From: Streptomyces sp. Ru71 | Lineage (GTDB): Bacteria; Actinomycetota; Actinomycetes; Streptomycetales; Streptomycetaceae | Assembly (NCBI RefSeq): GCF_002920535.1 | Contig: NZ_PQSS01000050.1 | Location: forward strand, 1-56,134 | Direction of reading: 5' to 3' | DNA length: 56,134 bases | Shown here: positions 8,878 to 16,819 of the stretch, one piece after another | Layout: every line of letters begins with the position of its first letter | Position numbering within the stretch: position 1 is the stretch's first letter | Made by a program: the position numbers and the translations under genes | The notes under the pieces: model-generated | The model's database searches: none | What the model was told of the DNA's origin: nothing | The model's input: only the letters and a program-made list of their open reading frames with translations

Positions 8878-10509
8878 TCAGCTCACCTTGATCTCGTTGT
8901 ACACCGGCACGCTGAACGGGTTCAGCTTCACGTCGGACAGGCGCTCGGACCAGCCGGCGCTGCCGTTCTGGTACCACAGCGGGATCGCGGCCATGTTGTC
9001 CCGGACGACCCCCTCGGCCTGCTGGAACAGGCCGACGGCCTTGGTGGTGTCGGTCTCCTGGTTGGCCTGGTCGACCAGGCTGTCGAACTGCTTGTCGGAC
9101 CAGTGGCCGTCGTTGGAGGAGGCGTTGGTGTAGTACAGCGGCTGGAGGAAGTTCTGGATGAGCGGGTAGTCCATCTGCCAGCCGGCCCGGAAGGGGCCGC
9201 TCATCTTCTTCTGGGTGATCTGGTTGCGGAAGTCGGCGAAGGTGCCGACGGGGTTGCCGACGCAGGCCTTGGTGTTGTCGAGCGCGTTGTTGATGGAGTT
9301 GCATACGGCGTCGACCCACTGCTTGTGGGAGCCGGTGTCGGCGTTGTAGGTGATCTTCACCTGGCCGCCGGGGATGCCGCCGCCCTCCTGGATGAGCTTC
9401 TTGGCCTGGTCCGGGTCGTAGTCGCAGTACTGCCCGCACAGCCCCGCCTTGTAGCCGCCGGCCGCCCCGAGGACCGGGGAGGTCCAGTCGGTGGCGGGGG
9501 TGCGGGTGTCGACGAAGATCGTGTCGGTGATCTGCTTGCGGTTGATGGCCATGGACAGGCCCTGGCGGACCTTGTCGGAGTTCGGCTTGTTCCAGTCCGG
9601 GTCGTAGAAGGGGAAGGCGAGGGTCTGGATGATGCCGGCCGGGGTGTTGAGGTAGCGGTCGCCCAGGTCGCTCTTGACGTTCTTGAGCTGGGCGGCGGGG
9701 ACGTCGTCGACCAGGTCGAGGTTGCCGGCCATCAGGTCGGTGTAGGCGGTGTTGTTGTCCGTGTAGACCTTCAGGTCCACGCCGCCGTTCTGCGCCTTGT
9801 CCGGGCCCGGGTAGCCGTCCCACTTGCGCAGGGACATCTGGGAGCCCTTGGCGTACGACTCGATGGTGTACGGGCCGTTGCCGATCGGCTTCTTGAGCCA
9901 GCCGGCGTGGTCGGTGAAGAAGGCCTGCGGCAGCGGCGCGAACGCCGGGTAGCCGAGGGTGTCGGGGAACGTGGAGAACTTCTGGGTGAGCGCGACGGTG
10001 AAGGTCTGGTCGTTGACGACCTTCAGTCCGGACAGGGTGGACGCGGTCTGGGTCCCGCTGTCGGGGTGGACCTTGTCGTAGCCCTGGATGTAGCCGAAGA
10101 AGTAGGCGTTGCGCTGGTTGTTCTTCAGGCTCGCCCCGTAGTTCCAGGCGTCCACGAAGGACTTGGCGGTGACCTTCTCTCCGTTGGAGAAGGTCCAGCC
10201 GGGCTTGATGGTGATGGTGAAGTTCTGGGAGTCGGTGGTCTGGATCGACTGGGCGAGCATGTCCTCGGCCTTGCCGCTGACCGGGTTGTACCGCTTCAGA
10301 CCGCGGACGATCATGTCGAGGACCTTGCCGCCCTGCACCTCGTTGGTGTTGGCCGGCTCCAGCGGGTTCTGCGGGTCGCCCCAGGACGCGCTGAGGACAC
10401 CGCCGCCGTTGCCGCCACCGCCGCTGCCTCCCCCGCCCCCGCAGGCCGTCGCCGCGAGGACTACCGCCGCGGCGCAGGCGGCCCAGGTGGCGTGCGTGGC
10501 TCCGCGCAT
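8878..10509 (-). CDS. Peptide-binding lipoprotein (SBP family 5, left operon)
   Basis: The extracellular solute receptor of the left operon, 543 residues. It starts at ATG 10507-10509, five bases after GGAGGG; longer in-frame readings lack a ribosome-binding site. The signal peptide ends in a lipobox with Cys23 (AATAC), followed by a Gly/Ser linker of about 15 residues. The body matches the DppA/OppA family: YNPVSGKAEDMLAQSI, PGWTFSNGEKVTAKSF, PIGNGPYTIES, and LSMAINRKQITDTIF. It shares the MRGA start and Cys23 position with the bldK-position protein at 21060-22682. The ligand is unknown. It is the first gene of the operon, with a 408-bp divergent promoter region upstream. Confidence 0.93.
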   Translation of the reverse strand: MRGATHATWAACAAAVVLAATACGGGGGSGGGGNGGGVLSASWGDPQNPLEPANTNEVQGGKVLDMIVRGLKRYNPVSGKAEDMLAQSIQTTDSQNFTITIKPGWTFSNGEKVTAKSFVDAWNYGASLKNNQRNAYFFGYIQGYDKVHPDSGTQTASTLSGLKVVNDQTFTVALTQKFSTFPDTLGYPAFAPLPQAFFTDHAGWLKKPIGNGPYTIESYAKGSQMSLRKWDGYPGPDKAQNGGVDLKVYTDNNTAYTDLMAGNLDLVDDVPAAQLKNVKSDLGDRYLNTPAGIIQTLAFPFYDPDWNKPNSDKVRQGLSMAINRKQITDTIFVDTRTPATDWTSPVLGAAGGYKAGLCGQYCDYDPDQAKKLIQEGGGIPGGQVKITYNADTGSHKQWVDAVCNSINNALDNTKACVGNPVGTFADFRNQITQKKMSGPFRAGWQMDYPLIQNFLQPLYYTNASSNDGHWSDKQFDSLVDQANQETDTTKAVGLFQQAEGVVRDNMAAIPLWYQNGSAGWSERLSDVKLNPFSVPVYNEIKVS

Positions 10510-10917
10510 GGAGTCCCTCCTCGTCCCTGCGCCCGCACCGGGCGACGGGATGCCGCCGGTGCCGGGCACTGATCGTTATCGCCACTATCCGCTTGAATGC
10601 CACATACCTCACATTCACGCCATCCGTCCGGGGCACGGGTCGCCCGTCCGGCGGCACGGCGTACCACCGGGCGGGTCCGCCGCGTTCCCCGGGAGTTCTC
10701 CCGAATGACCGTCAGGGCTTCACCTGGGGCGCTTCAGTGGACTGGACCAATGGGGTGGAGCAGAGGGTGTCGAAGCCCTGTTTTCGCAGGCAGCAAGGGG
10801 TTTGACGGACCGTTGACGTGCGCAGACAGCCACTGATAGACACAGCCGTCCCCGAGCGAGCGGCCACTTCCGGACACTGCCGTCTCCCCTGCGAGCGACG
10901 ACGCGAGGTCACGTTCC
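10510..10917. promoter_or_regulatory. 408-bp divergent promoter region between left and middle peptide operons
   Basis: No gene is seen here. The region separates two oppositely transcribed peptide-transport operons. It holds a 9-bp perfect inverted repeat CAGGGCTTC (10713-10721) and GAAGCCCTG (10772-10780), with 50 bases between. A good vegetative promoter candidate faces the middle operon (10813-10842). Towards the left operon, the stretch complementary to 10570-10595 contains GATAGT and TAACGA, possible -10 elements, but no convincing -35. The inverted repeat is equally far from both and could serve as an operator for either; this is inference. Confidence 0.5.
10813..10842 (+). promoter_or_regulatory. 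Candidate sigma-70-type promoter of the middle peptide operon
   Basis: A TTGACG -35 (10813-10818) and a TAGACA -10 (10837-10842) are separated by 18 bases, 75 bp before the ATG of the binding-protein gene. A second TTGACG begins at 10802, upstream. The spacing and -35 match the Streptomyces vegetative consensus well; the last -10 base is off consensus. Confidence 0.45.
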
Positions 10918-12768
10918 ATGAAGCGAAACGATCAGCACGGACCCGTAAGAGCGCGCCCCACCACCCGGCTCGGCGCCGCGGCCGGCACCGCCGCGCTGGC
11001 CCTGACCGCCGCCCTCGCCACCCCGCTCGCCCCCGCGCCCGCGCAGGCAGCGGCGGCGGACGGCGGCCCGAAGGTGCTCACCGTCGCGGTCGCGCAGAGC
11101 GTCGACTCGCTCAGCCCGTTCCTCGCGACCCGTCTGCTGTCCACGAGCATCAACCGGCTGATGTACGAGTACCTCACGGACTACGACCCCGGCGACGCGC
11201 ACGCGATCCCGGGCCTGGCCACCCGGTGGCAGCCGTCGGCCGACAAGCTCACCTGGACCTACACCATCCGCTCCGACGCCACCTGGTCCGACGGGCAGAA
11301 GGTCACCGCCGAGGACGCGGCCTGGACGTTCACCAAGATGATGACCGACGAGGCCGCCGCCACCGCCAACGGCAGCTTCGTCACCAACTTCCGCAAGGTG
11401 ACCGCGCCGAGCCCCACCCGGCTGGTCATCGAGCTGAAGAAGCCGCAGGCCACGATGACCGCGCTCGACGTGCCGATCGTGCCCAAGCACATCTGGGAGA
11501 AGGTCGGCGACTTCTCCAAGTTCAACAACGACAAGACCTTCCCCGTCGTCGGCGACGGCCCGTACGTGCTCGCCGGCTACAAGGCCGACAGCTACGTCCG
11601 GCTCAAGGCCAACAAGAAGTTCTGGCGCGGCGCCCCCAAGTTCGACGAGCTGGTCTTCAAGTACTACAAGGACGGCGACGCCGCCGTCGCGGCCCTGCAG
11701 AAGGGCGAGGTGTCCTTCGTCGGCAACCTCACCCCCGCCCAGGCCGCCGCTCTGAAGACCCAGCAGAACATCAAGGTCAACGACGCGCCCGGCCGCCGCT
11801 TCTACGCCCTCGCCGTCAACCCCGGCGCCCGCGCCAAGGACGGCACCCGCTTCGGCGACGGCCACCCCTCGCTGCTGGACCAGCGGGTGCGCCAGGCACT
11901 GTTCCTCGCCGTCGACCGCAAGACCCTCGTCGACAGGGTCTTCCAGGGCCACGCCGTCGAGGGCGCCGGCTACATCCCGCCGCGCTTCACGTCGTACTTC
12001 TGGAAGCCGTCCGGCGAGCAGGAACTGGCCTACGACCCGGCGAAGGCCGAGCAGCTCCTCGACCAGGCCGGCTACAAGAAGAACGGCTCCGGGCAGCGCG
12101 TCGGCAAGGACGGCAAGCCGCTCACCTACCGCCTGCTGTGCCACGCCACCGACCCCAACGACAAGGCCGTCGGCCAGTATCTGAAGGAGTGGTGGGGCAA
12201 GCTCGGCATCGGCGTCCGGCTCGACTGCCTGGACAACGTCAGCGACCCGTGGCTGGCCGGCACCTACGACCTCGCCTTCGACGGCTGGTCGGTCAACCCG
12301 GACCCGGACTTCGTGCTGTCCATCCACACCTGCGCGGCCCTGCCGTCCGACCCGAAGAAGACGGGTGCCACGGACAACTTCATCTGCGACAAGCAGTTCG
12401 ACGACCTGTACGCCCGTCAGCTCGCCGAGTACGACCCCGCCAAGCGGGCGGACCTGGTCAAGCAGATGGAGTCGCGGCTGTACGACACCGGGTACATGAA
12501 CGTCATGGCGTACCCCAACGCGATGGAGGCCTACCGCACCGACCAGATCGCCTCGATCGAGACGATGCCGAAGGCGGCGGGCAACATCTACGGCCAGGAC
12601 GGCTACTGGAGCTGGTGGTCGGCGACCCCGGCCGCCTCCGACGGCTCCGACGACTCCGGCAGCTCCACCGGCGTGGTCATCGGGATCGTCGCGGGTGCCG
12701 TCGTCCTCGCGGGCGCCGCCGGCTTCCTCGCGCTGCGCCGCCGCTCCACCGCCGAGGACCGCGAGTAG
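10918..12768 (+). CDS. Peptide-binding protein with C-terminal membrane anchor (middle operon)
   Basis: A 616-residue family 5 solute-binding protein. It has a classical Sec signal peptide with cleavage near APAQA/AAA (residue about 44) and no lipobox cysteine. The body carries DSLSPFLATRLLSTSINRLM, ATWSDGQKVTAEDAAWTF, PVVGDGPYVLAGY and RQALFLAVDRKTLVDRVF. At the C-terminus a Ser/Asp/Gly linker (DGSDDSGSSTG) leads to one helix at about residues 585-606 and a basic stop-transfer RRR. The mature receptor would therefore be tethered by its C-terminus with the domain outside, unlike the lipid-anchored receptors of the two flanking operons. GAGG lies nine bases before the ATG. It is the first gene of a tightly packed five-gene operon. 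Confidence 0.92.
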   Translation: MKRNDQHGPVRARPTTRLGAAAGTAALALTAALATPLAPAPAQAAAADGGPKVLTVAVAQSVDSLSPFLATRLLSTSINRLMYEYLTDYDPGDAHAIPGLATRWQPSADKLTWTYTIRSDATWSDGQKVTAEDAAWTFTKMMTDEAAATANGSFVTNFRKVTAPSPTRLVIELKKPQATMTALDVPIVPKHIWEKVGDFSKFNNDKTFPVVGDGPYVLAGYKADSYVRLKANKKFWRGAPKFDELVFKYYKDGDAAVAALQKGEVSFVGNLTPAQAAALKTQQNIKVNDAPGRRFYALAVNPGARAKDGTRFGDGHPSLLDQRVRQALFLAVDRKTLVDRVFQGHAVEGAGYIPPRFTSYFWKPSGEQELAYDPAKAEQLLDQAGYKKNGSGQRVGKDGKPLTYRLLCHATDPNDKAVGQYLKEWWGKLGIGVRLDCLDNVSDPWLAGTYDLAFDGWSVNPDPDFVLSIHTCAALPSDPKKTGATDNFICDKQFDDLYARQLAEYDPAKRADLVKQMESRLYDTGYMNVMAYPNAMEAYRTDQIASIETMPKAAGNIYGQDGYWSWWSATPAASDGSDDSGSSTGVVIGIVAGAVVLAGAAGFLALRRRSTAEDRE

Positions 12769-12771
12769 CCC

Positions 12772-13806
12772 ATGACCGCCACCACCCTCGCCACGGCGGG
12801 CGCGCGCGACCGGCGCCGCCCGTCACCGGTGCCGTACCTGCGCTACGGCGCCGGCAAGCTGGCCGGCGCCGCCGTCTCACTGCTGGCCGTGCTCGTCACC
12901 GGCTTCTTCCTGTTCCGGCTCATCCCCGGCGACCCGGTCCGCACGATGACCGGCGGCCGCCCCATCTCGGCGGAGCAACTGGCCGCCTACCGCCGCGAGT
13001 TCGGGCTCGACCTGCCCCTGTGGCAGCAGTTCACGGATTACTGCGGCAAGGCCCTCACCGGCGACCTCGGCACCTCCTACCAGTTCCGCGCCCCGGTCCT
13101 CGACAAGATCACCGAGGCGCTGCCGAACACGCTGCTGCTCACCGGCACCGGCTTCGTGCTCTACACCCTGCTCGGCGTCTTCCTCGGCACCCGCGCGGCC
13201 TGGCGGCGCGGCAGCCTGTCCGACCGCGTCCACACCGGGCTGGCGCTCACCCTGTACTCCGTGCCGTCGTTCTGGCTGGGCCTGCTGCTCATCATCGTGC
13301 TGGCGGTCGGCGTCGGCCCGCTCCCCGGGCTCTTCCCCACCGGCGGCATGGAGTCCGGCGGCAAGGAGGGGTTCGCCTACGTCCTCGACGTCGCCCACCA
13401 CCTGATCCTGCCGGTGGTCACGCTGGTCGCCGTCGAGTACGGCCAGACCCTGCTCGTCACCCGCTCGGCGCTGCTGGACGAGATGGGCAGCGACTATCTG
13501 ACGACCGCGCGGGCCAAGGGGCTGCGCGACGACCTGGTGCGGCGCCGCCACGCGGTGCCCAACGCGCTGCTGCCGACCGTCACGCTCGTCTTCGTCAACC
13601 TGGGCCGGACCGTCGCCGGGGTGATCCTGGTCGAGACCGTCTTCTCCTGGCCCGGCCTGGGCGGCCTGTTCTACCAGGCGCTCAGCGTGCCCGACCTGCC
13701 GCTGGTGCAGGGCCTGTTCCTCTTCTTCGCCGCGGCGGTGATCGTCATGAACACGCTGGCCGACCTGGTCTATCCGCTGCTCGACCCGAGGGTGGGGCGG
13801 ACATGA
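12772..13806 (+). CDS. Peptide ABC transporter permease, OppB/DppB type (middle operon)
   Basis: A 344-residue permease. The N-terminal head of about 28 residues (MTATTLATAGARDRRRPSPV) is longer than in the flanking operons; the first helix is at about 33-52 (AVSLLAVLVTGFFLFRLIPGD). The external part contains REFGLDLPLWQQFTDYCGKALTGDLGTSY split over about residues 75-105. The EAA loop reads TTARAKGLRDDLVRRRHAVPNALLP. It begins three bases after the stop of the binding protein and overlaps the next gene by ATGA. Sequence is clearly more distant from the two flanking operons' OppB proteins than those are from each other. Confidence 0.92.
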   Translation: MTATTLATAGARDRRRPSPVPYLRYGAGKLAGAAVSLLAVLVTGFFLFRLIPGDPVRTMTGGRPISAEQLAAYRREFGLDLPLWQQFTDYCGKALTGDLGTSYQFRAPVLDKITEALPNTLLLTGTGFVLYTLLGVFLGTRAAWRRGSLSDRVHTGLALTLYSVPSFWLGLLLIIVLAVGVGPLPGLFPTGGMESGGKEGFAYVLDVAHHLILPVVTLVAVEYGQTLLVTRSALLDEMGSDYLTTARAKGLRDDLVRRRHAVPNALLPTVTLVFVNLGRTVAGVILVETVFSWPGLGGLFYQALSVPDLPLVQGLFLFFAAAVIVMNTLADLVYPLLDPRVGRT

Positions 13807-14711
13807 GCACCACCGCGACACCCAGCGTGGCGGGGCTGGCCTGGCAGCGCCGCCGCCGGGCCGCCGCCCGCTTCTGGCGGCAGTACCGCACCCACCGCGC
13901 GGGCCTGGTGGGCCTCGCGGCCCTCGCCCTCCTCGCCCTGCTCGCGCTGACCGCGCCGCTGACCGTCGGCTCGGACGTGGCGAGCGTGACCGGTGCGCCC
14001 GGGCGGCCGCTGGAGAGCCCCAGCGGGGAGTTCTGGCTGGGCACGGACCGCTTCGGCCGCGACCTGCTGGGCCTGCTGGTGTGGGGCTCGCGGGTGTCGC
14101 TGCTGGTGGGCCTGCTGGCGGCGGTGCTGTCGGTGGCGATCGGCGCGGTCGTCGGCATCACCGCCGGGCACTTCCGGGGCGCGTACGCGACCGTGCTGAT
14201 GCGGGTCACGGACTGGTTCCTGGTGATGCCGACGCTGGTGCTGGCCATCGCGCTGGCCACCGTGATGTCCCGCTCGCTCGGCACGGTCGTGCTGGCGATC
14301 GGCGTGACCACCTGGCCGACGACCGCCCGGCTGGTGCGGGCGCAGACGCTGGCGGTGGAGTCACGGCCGTACATCGAACGCGCGAAGGCGCTCGGCGGCG
14401 GCCACTGGCACATCATGACCCGCCATGTGCTGCCCAACGTCATGCCGCTGGTGCTGGCGCAGACGACGCTGATGATCTCCTCCTCCATCCTCGCCGAGGC
14501 CACGCTGGCCTTCCTCGGGCTCGGCGATCCCACGGTGGTGTCCTGGGGCGGCATGCTGCAGGAGGCGCGGGAGGCGGGCGCGGTCAGCTCCGGCGACTGG
14601 TGGTACCTGGTGCCGCCCGGCATCGCGATCGCGGGGGTGGCGCTGGCGTTCACGCTGTGCGGGCGGGCCGTGGAGGCCGTCCTCAATCCCAGGCTGGGGG
14701 TGGCGCGATGA
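13803..14711 (+). CDS. Peptide ABC transporter permease, OppC/DppC type (middle operon)
   Basis: A 302-residue permease that starts at ATG 13803-13805, overlapping the previous stop (ATGA). The head has WQRRRRAAARFWRQYRTHRAG, then a first helix at about 35-55, the FWLGTDRFGRDLLGLLVWGSR motif (split) typical of OppC proteins, and five more helices. The EAA loop is IERAKALGGGHWHIMTRHVLPN. The external loop is much shorter than in the two flanking operons and lacks their cysteine pair. Its stop overlaps the next gene by ATGA, so the five genes of this operon are probably translated in a coupled manner. Confidence 0.92.
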   Translation: MSTTATPSVAGLAWQRRRRAAARFWRQYRTHRAGLVGLAALALLALLALTAPLTVGSDVASVTGAPGRPLESPSGEFWLGTDRFGRDLLGLLVWGSRVSLLVGLLAAVLSVAIGAVVGITAGHFRGAYATVLMRVTDWFLVMPTLVLAIALATVMSRSLGTVVLAIGVTTWPTTARLVRAQTLAVESRPYIERAKALGGGHWHIMTRHVLPNVMPLVLAQTTLMISSSILAEATLAFLGLGDPTVVSWGGMLQEAREAGAVSSGDWWYLVPPGIAIAGVALAFTLCGRAVEAVLNPRLGVAR

Positions 14712-15712
14712 CGCTGCTGGAGGTGCGGGACCTGTCGGTGACCTACCAGGGCGGGGCGGCCGCCGTACGGGGCGTCGACCTGACCCTGGAGGCCGGGCAG
14801 AAGCTGGGCATCGCGGGCGAGTCGGGCTGCGGCAAGTCCACGCTGGCGCTGGCACTGCTGCGGCTGCTGCCCGCGGGCACCAGGGTCACCGGGCGGATCC
14901 TGCTGGACGGCGAGGACGTGCTCGGCATGCGCTGGGGACGTCTGCGCGCGGTGCGCTGGGCGGGGGCGTCGATCGTGTTCCAGGGCGCGATGCACTCCCT
15001 GAACCCCGTGCACCGGGTCGGCGACCAGATCGCCGAACCGGTCCTGCTGCACGGCCGGGCGACACCGGCCGCCGCCCGCAAGCGGGCCGGGGAACTGCTG
15101 GAACAGGTGGGTCTGCCGGCGGCCCGCGCCTCCGCCTTCCCGCACGAGCTGTCCGGCGGCCAGCGCCAGCGCGTGATGATCGCCATGGCACTGGCCTGCG
15201 AACCCGGCCTGGTCGTCGCGGACGAGCCGACGACCGCGCTGGACGTGATGATCCAGGCGCAGATCCTCCGCCTGATCGAACAGCTGGTCACCGACCAGCA
15301 TCTGGGCCTGATCATGATCAGCCACGACCTGGCGGTCCTGGCCGACACCTGCGACCGGCTGGCGGTGATGTACGCCGGGCGGGTGGTCGAGCAGGGCCCG
15401 GCGCGGGCCGTCCACGAGGACGCCCGGCACCCGTACGCGAAGGCCCTGTCGGCGGCGTTCCCGCGCATCGGCGACCCGGCGTCCCGGTTCGCACCGGCGG
15501 GCCTGCCCGGCGACCCGCCCGACCCCTCCGCCCTCCCCACCGGCTGCGCCTTCCACGCCCGCTGCCCGGTGGCCCTGCCGGTGTGCGCCGCCGACGACCA
15601 GCCCCTGCGGCAGGCCGGCCCGGACCGCTCGGCGGCGTGCGTGCATGTGGAGGGCGTACCGGATGCGGATGCCGGCGGCCTGCCGTCCGAGAGCGCGAGG
15701 AGCACCCCATGA
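14708..15712 (+). CDS. Peptide ABC transporter ATP-binding protein, OppD/DppD type (middle operon)
   Basis: A 334-residue ATPase. Walker A is GESGCGKST (37-45), followed by the LSGGQRQRVMIAMALA signature, LVVADEPTTALDV and the switch ISHDLAVLAD. The C-terminal GCAFHARCPVALPVC element marks the oligopeptide class. The Q-loop region reads FQGAMHSLNPVHRVG, where most family members have FQDP; the Gly-Ala replacement after Gln is shared by some OppD-type proteins. ATGA overlaps join it to both neighbours. Confidence 0.92.
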   Translation: MTLLEVRDLSVTYQGGAAAVRGVDLTLEAGQKLGIAGESGCGKSTLALALLRLLPAGTRVTGRILLDGEDVLGMRWGRLRAVRWAGASIVFQGAMHSLNPVHRVGDQIAEPVLLHGRATPAAARKRAGELLEQVGLPAARASAFPHELSGGQRQRVMIAMALACEPGLVVADEPTTALDVMIQAQILRLIEQLVTDQHLGLIMISHDLAVLADTCDRLAVMYAGRVVEQGPARAVHEDARHPYAKALSAAFPRIGDPASRFAPAGLPGDPPDPSALPTGCAFHARCPVALPVCAADDQPLRQAGPDRSAACVHVEGVPDADAGGLPSESARSTP

Positions 15713-16698
15713 CAACACCGCCGCTGCTCAGCGCCCGGGGGCTGCACGTCACCTTCCCCGGCCGGCAGGGAGCCGGCCCCGCCCGCGCGGTCGACGGGGT
15801 GGAACTCGACATCCGCCCCGGTGAGATCGTCGCCCTCGTCGGCGAGTCCGGCTGCGGCAAGTCGACGCTGGCCCGCGCCCTGCTGGGCCTGGTGAAGCCG
15901 ACGGCGGGACAGGTGACGTACGACGGAGGGGAACTGTCCTACTCGGGCCGCGCCCTGCGCGCCTACCGCCGCCAGGTCCAACTGGTCCTCCAGGACCCCA
16001 GCGGCTCCCTCAACCCACGGCACACGGTGTACGACGCGGTGGCCGAGGGCCTGCGCATCCACGGCCACGCCGGGGACGAGCGCGCGGCGGTCGCCGACGC
16101 CCTGTCCCGCGCGGGCCTGCGCCCACCGGAGCGCTTCTTCCTGCGCTATCCGCACGAACTCTCCGGCGGCCAGCGGCAGCGGGTCGTCATCGCGGGCGCG
16201 CTGGTGCTGGAGCCGAAGCTGCTGGTGGCCGACGAACCGGTGGCGTCCCTCGACGCCTCGGTCCGCGGCGAGATCCTGGCCCTGCTGCTGCGCCTGCGCA
16301 CGGAACTGGGCCTGGCGGCCCTGGTGGTGACCCACGACCTGGGCCTGGCGTGGAACATCGCGGACCGGGTGGCGGTGATGTACCTGGGCCGGATCGTGGA
16401 GACGGGAACGGTGGAAGAGGTACTGACGGCTCCCCGCCACCCGTACACCCGGTCCCTCCTGTCTGTCCTCCCCGAGGCCCCCGGCACCCCGGTCATCCTG
16501 ACCGGCGAACCCCCGGACCCGTCCCGCATCCCGCCCGGCTGCCGCTTCCACGCCAGATGCCCGATGTTGGCAAGCGGTGAGGCGGCACGGGCAGGGGTGG
16601 CAGAGGCCTGCCGCACAAAGGACCCAGGCATCCTGAACACCGGTACGGCCACGCAGTCGGCCTGCCACTTGTCACCAACGGGGCTGATTCCGACGTAA
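15709..16698 (+). CDS. Peptide ABC transporter ATP-binding protein, OppF/DppF type (middle operon)
   Basis: A 329-residue ATPase, last gene of the middle operon. Walker A is GESGCGKST (45-53); the Q-loop is LQDPSGSLNPRHTV, the signature LSGGQRQRVVIAGAL, Walker B LLVADEPVASLDAS and the switch VTHDLGLAWNIAD. The C-terminal GCRFHARCPM element is present. The gene ends at TAA (16696-16698), immediately before a dispersed repeat that also supplies the terminator. It converges on the bldK-position operon. Confidence 0.92.
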   Translation: MTTPPLLSARGLHVTFPGRQGAGPARAVDGVELDIRPGEIVALVGESGCGKSTLARALLGLVKPTAGQVTYDGGELSYSGRALRAYRRQVQLVLQDPSGSLNPRHTVYDAVAEGLRIHGHAGDERAAVADALSRAGLRPPERFFLRYPHELSGGQRQRVVIAGALVLEPKLLVADEPVASLDASVRGEILALLLRLRTELGLAALVVTHDLGLAWNIADRVAVMYLGRIVETGTVEEVLTAPRHPYTRSLLSVLPEAPGTPVILTGEPPDPSRIPPGCRFHARCPMLASGEAARAGVAEACRTKDPGILNTGTATQSACHLSPTGLIPT

Positions 16699-16799
16699 GG
16701 GGCGCGGGGAACTGCGCGACCAGCCACAACGCACCCGCACCCGAAAACGGACCGAAAAACCAAAGTTCCCGGCGCCCCAAAACAAAGGGCACCGGGAAC
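16699..16799. terminator. Convergent terminator built on a dispersed Streptomyces repeat
   Basis: Three complementary segments lie between convergent operons: GGGGCGCGGGGAACT (16699-16713), AGTTCCCGGCGCCCC (16764-16778) and GGGCACCGGGAAC (16787-16799). Segment 2 can pair with segment 1 (one mismatch in 15, 50-base loop) or with segment 3 (one mismatch in 13, 9-base loop CAAAACAAA). The first part, 16699-16740, is a dispersed element (GGGGCGCGGGGAACTGCGCG then ACCAGCCACAACGC) also found inverted at 38141-38183. The 2:3 hairpin is a good bidirectional terminator. Confidence 0.75.
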
Positions 16800-16819
16800 A
16801 ACGGCTCAGCCGACGGCAG

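Noticed and set aside
7642..10657. Very long frames of nearly 1000 codons on both strands over the left operon
   Set aside because: High-G+C artefacts: low-complexity Val/Gly/Asp or Arg/Pro-rich translations without ribosome-binding sites, covering genes with clear family motifs.
10818..13802. Plus-strand frame that runs in-frame into the OppC-type permease of the middle operon (almost 1300 codons in total)
   Set aside because: The first two thirds are an Arg/Pro/Ala-rich shadow of the binding-protein and OppB-type genes; the true permease starts at the ATGA overlap at 13803.
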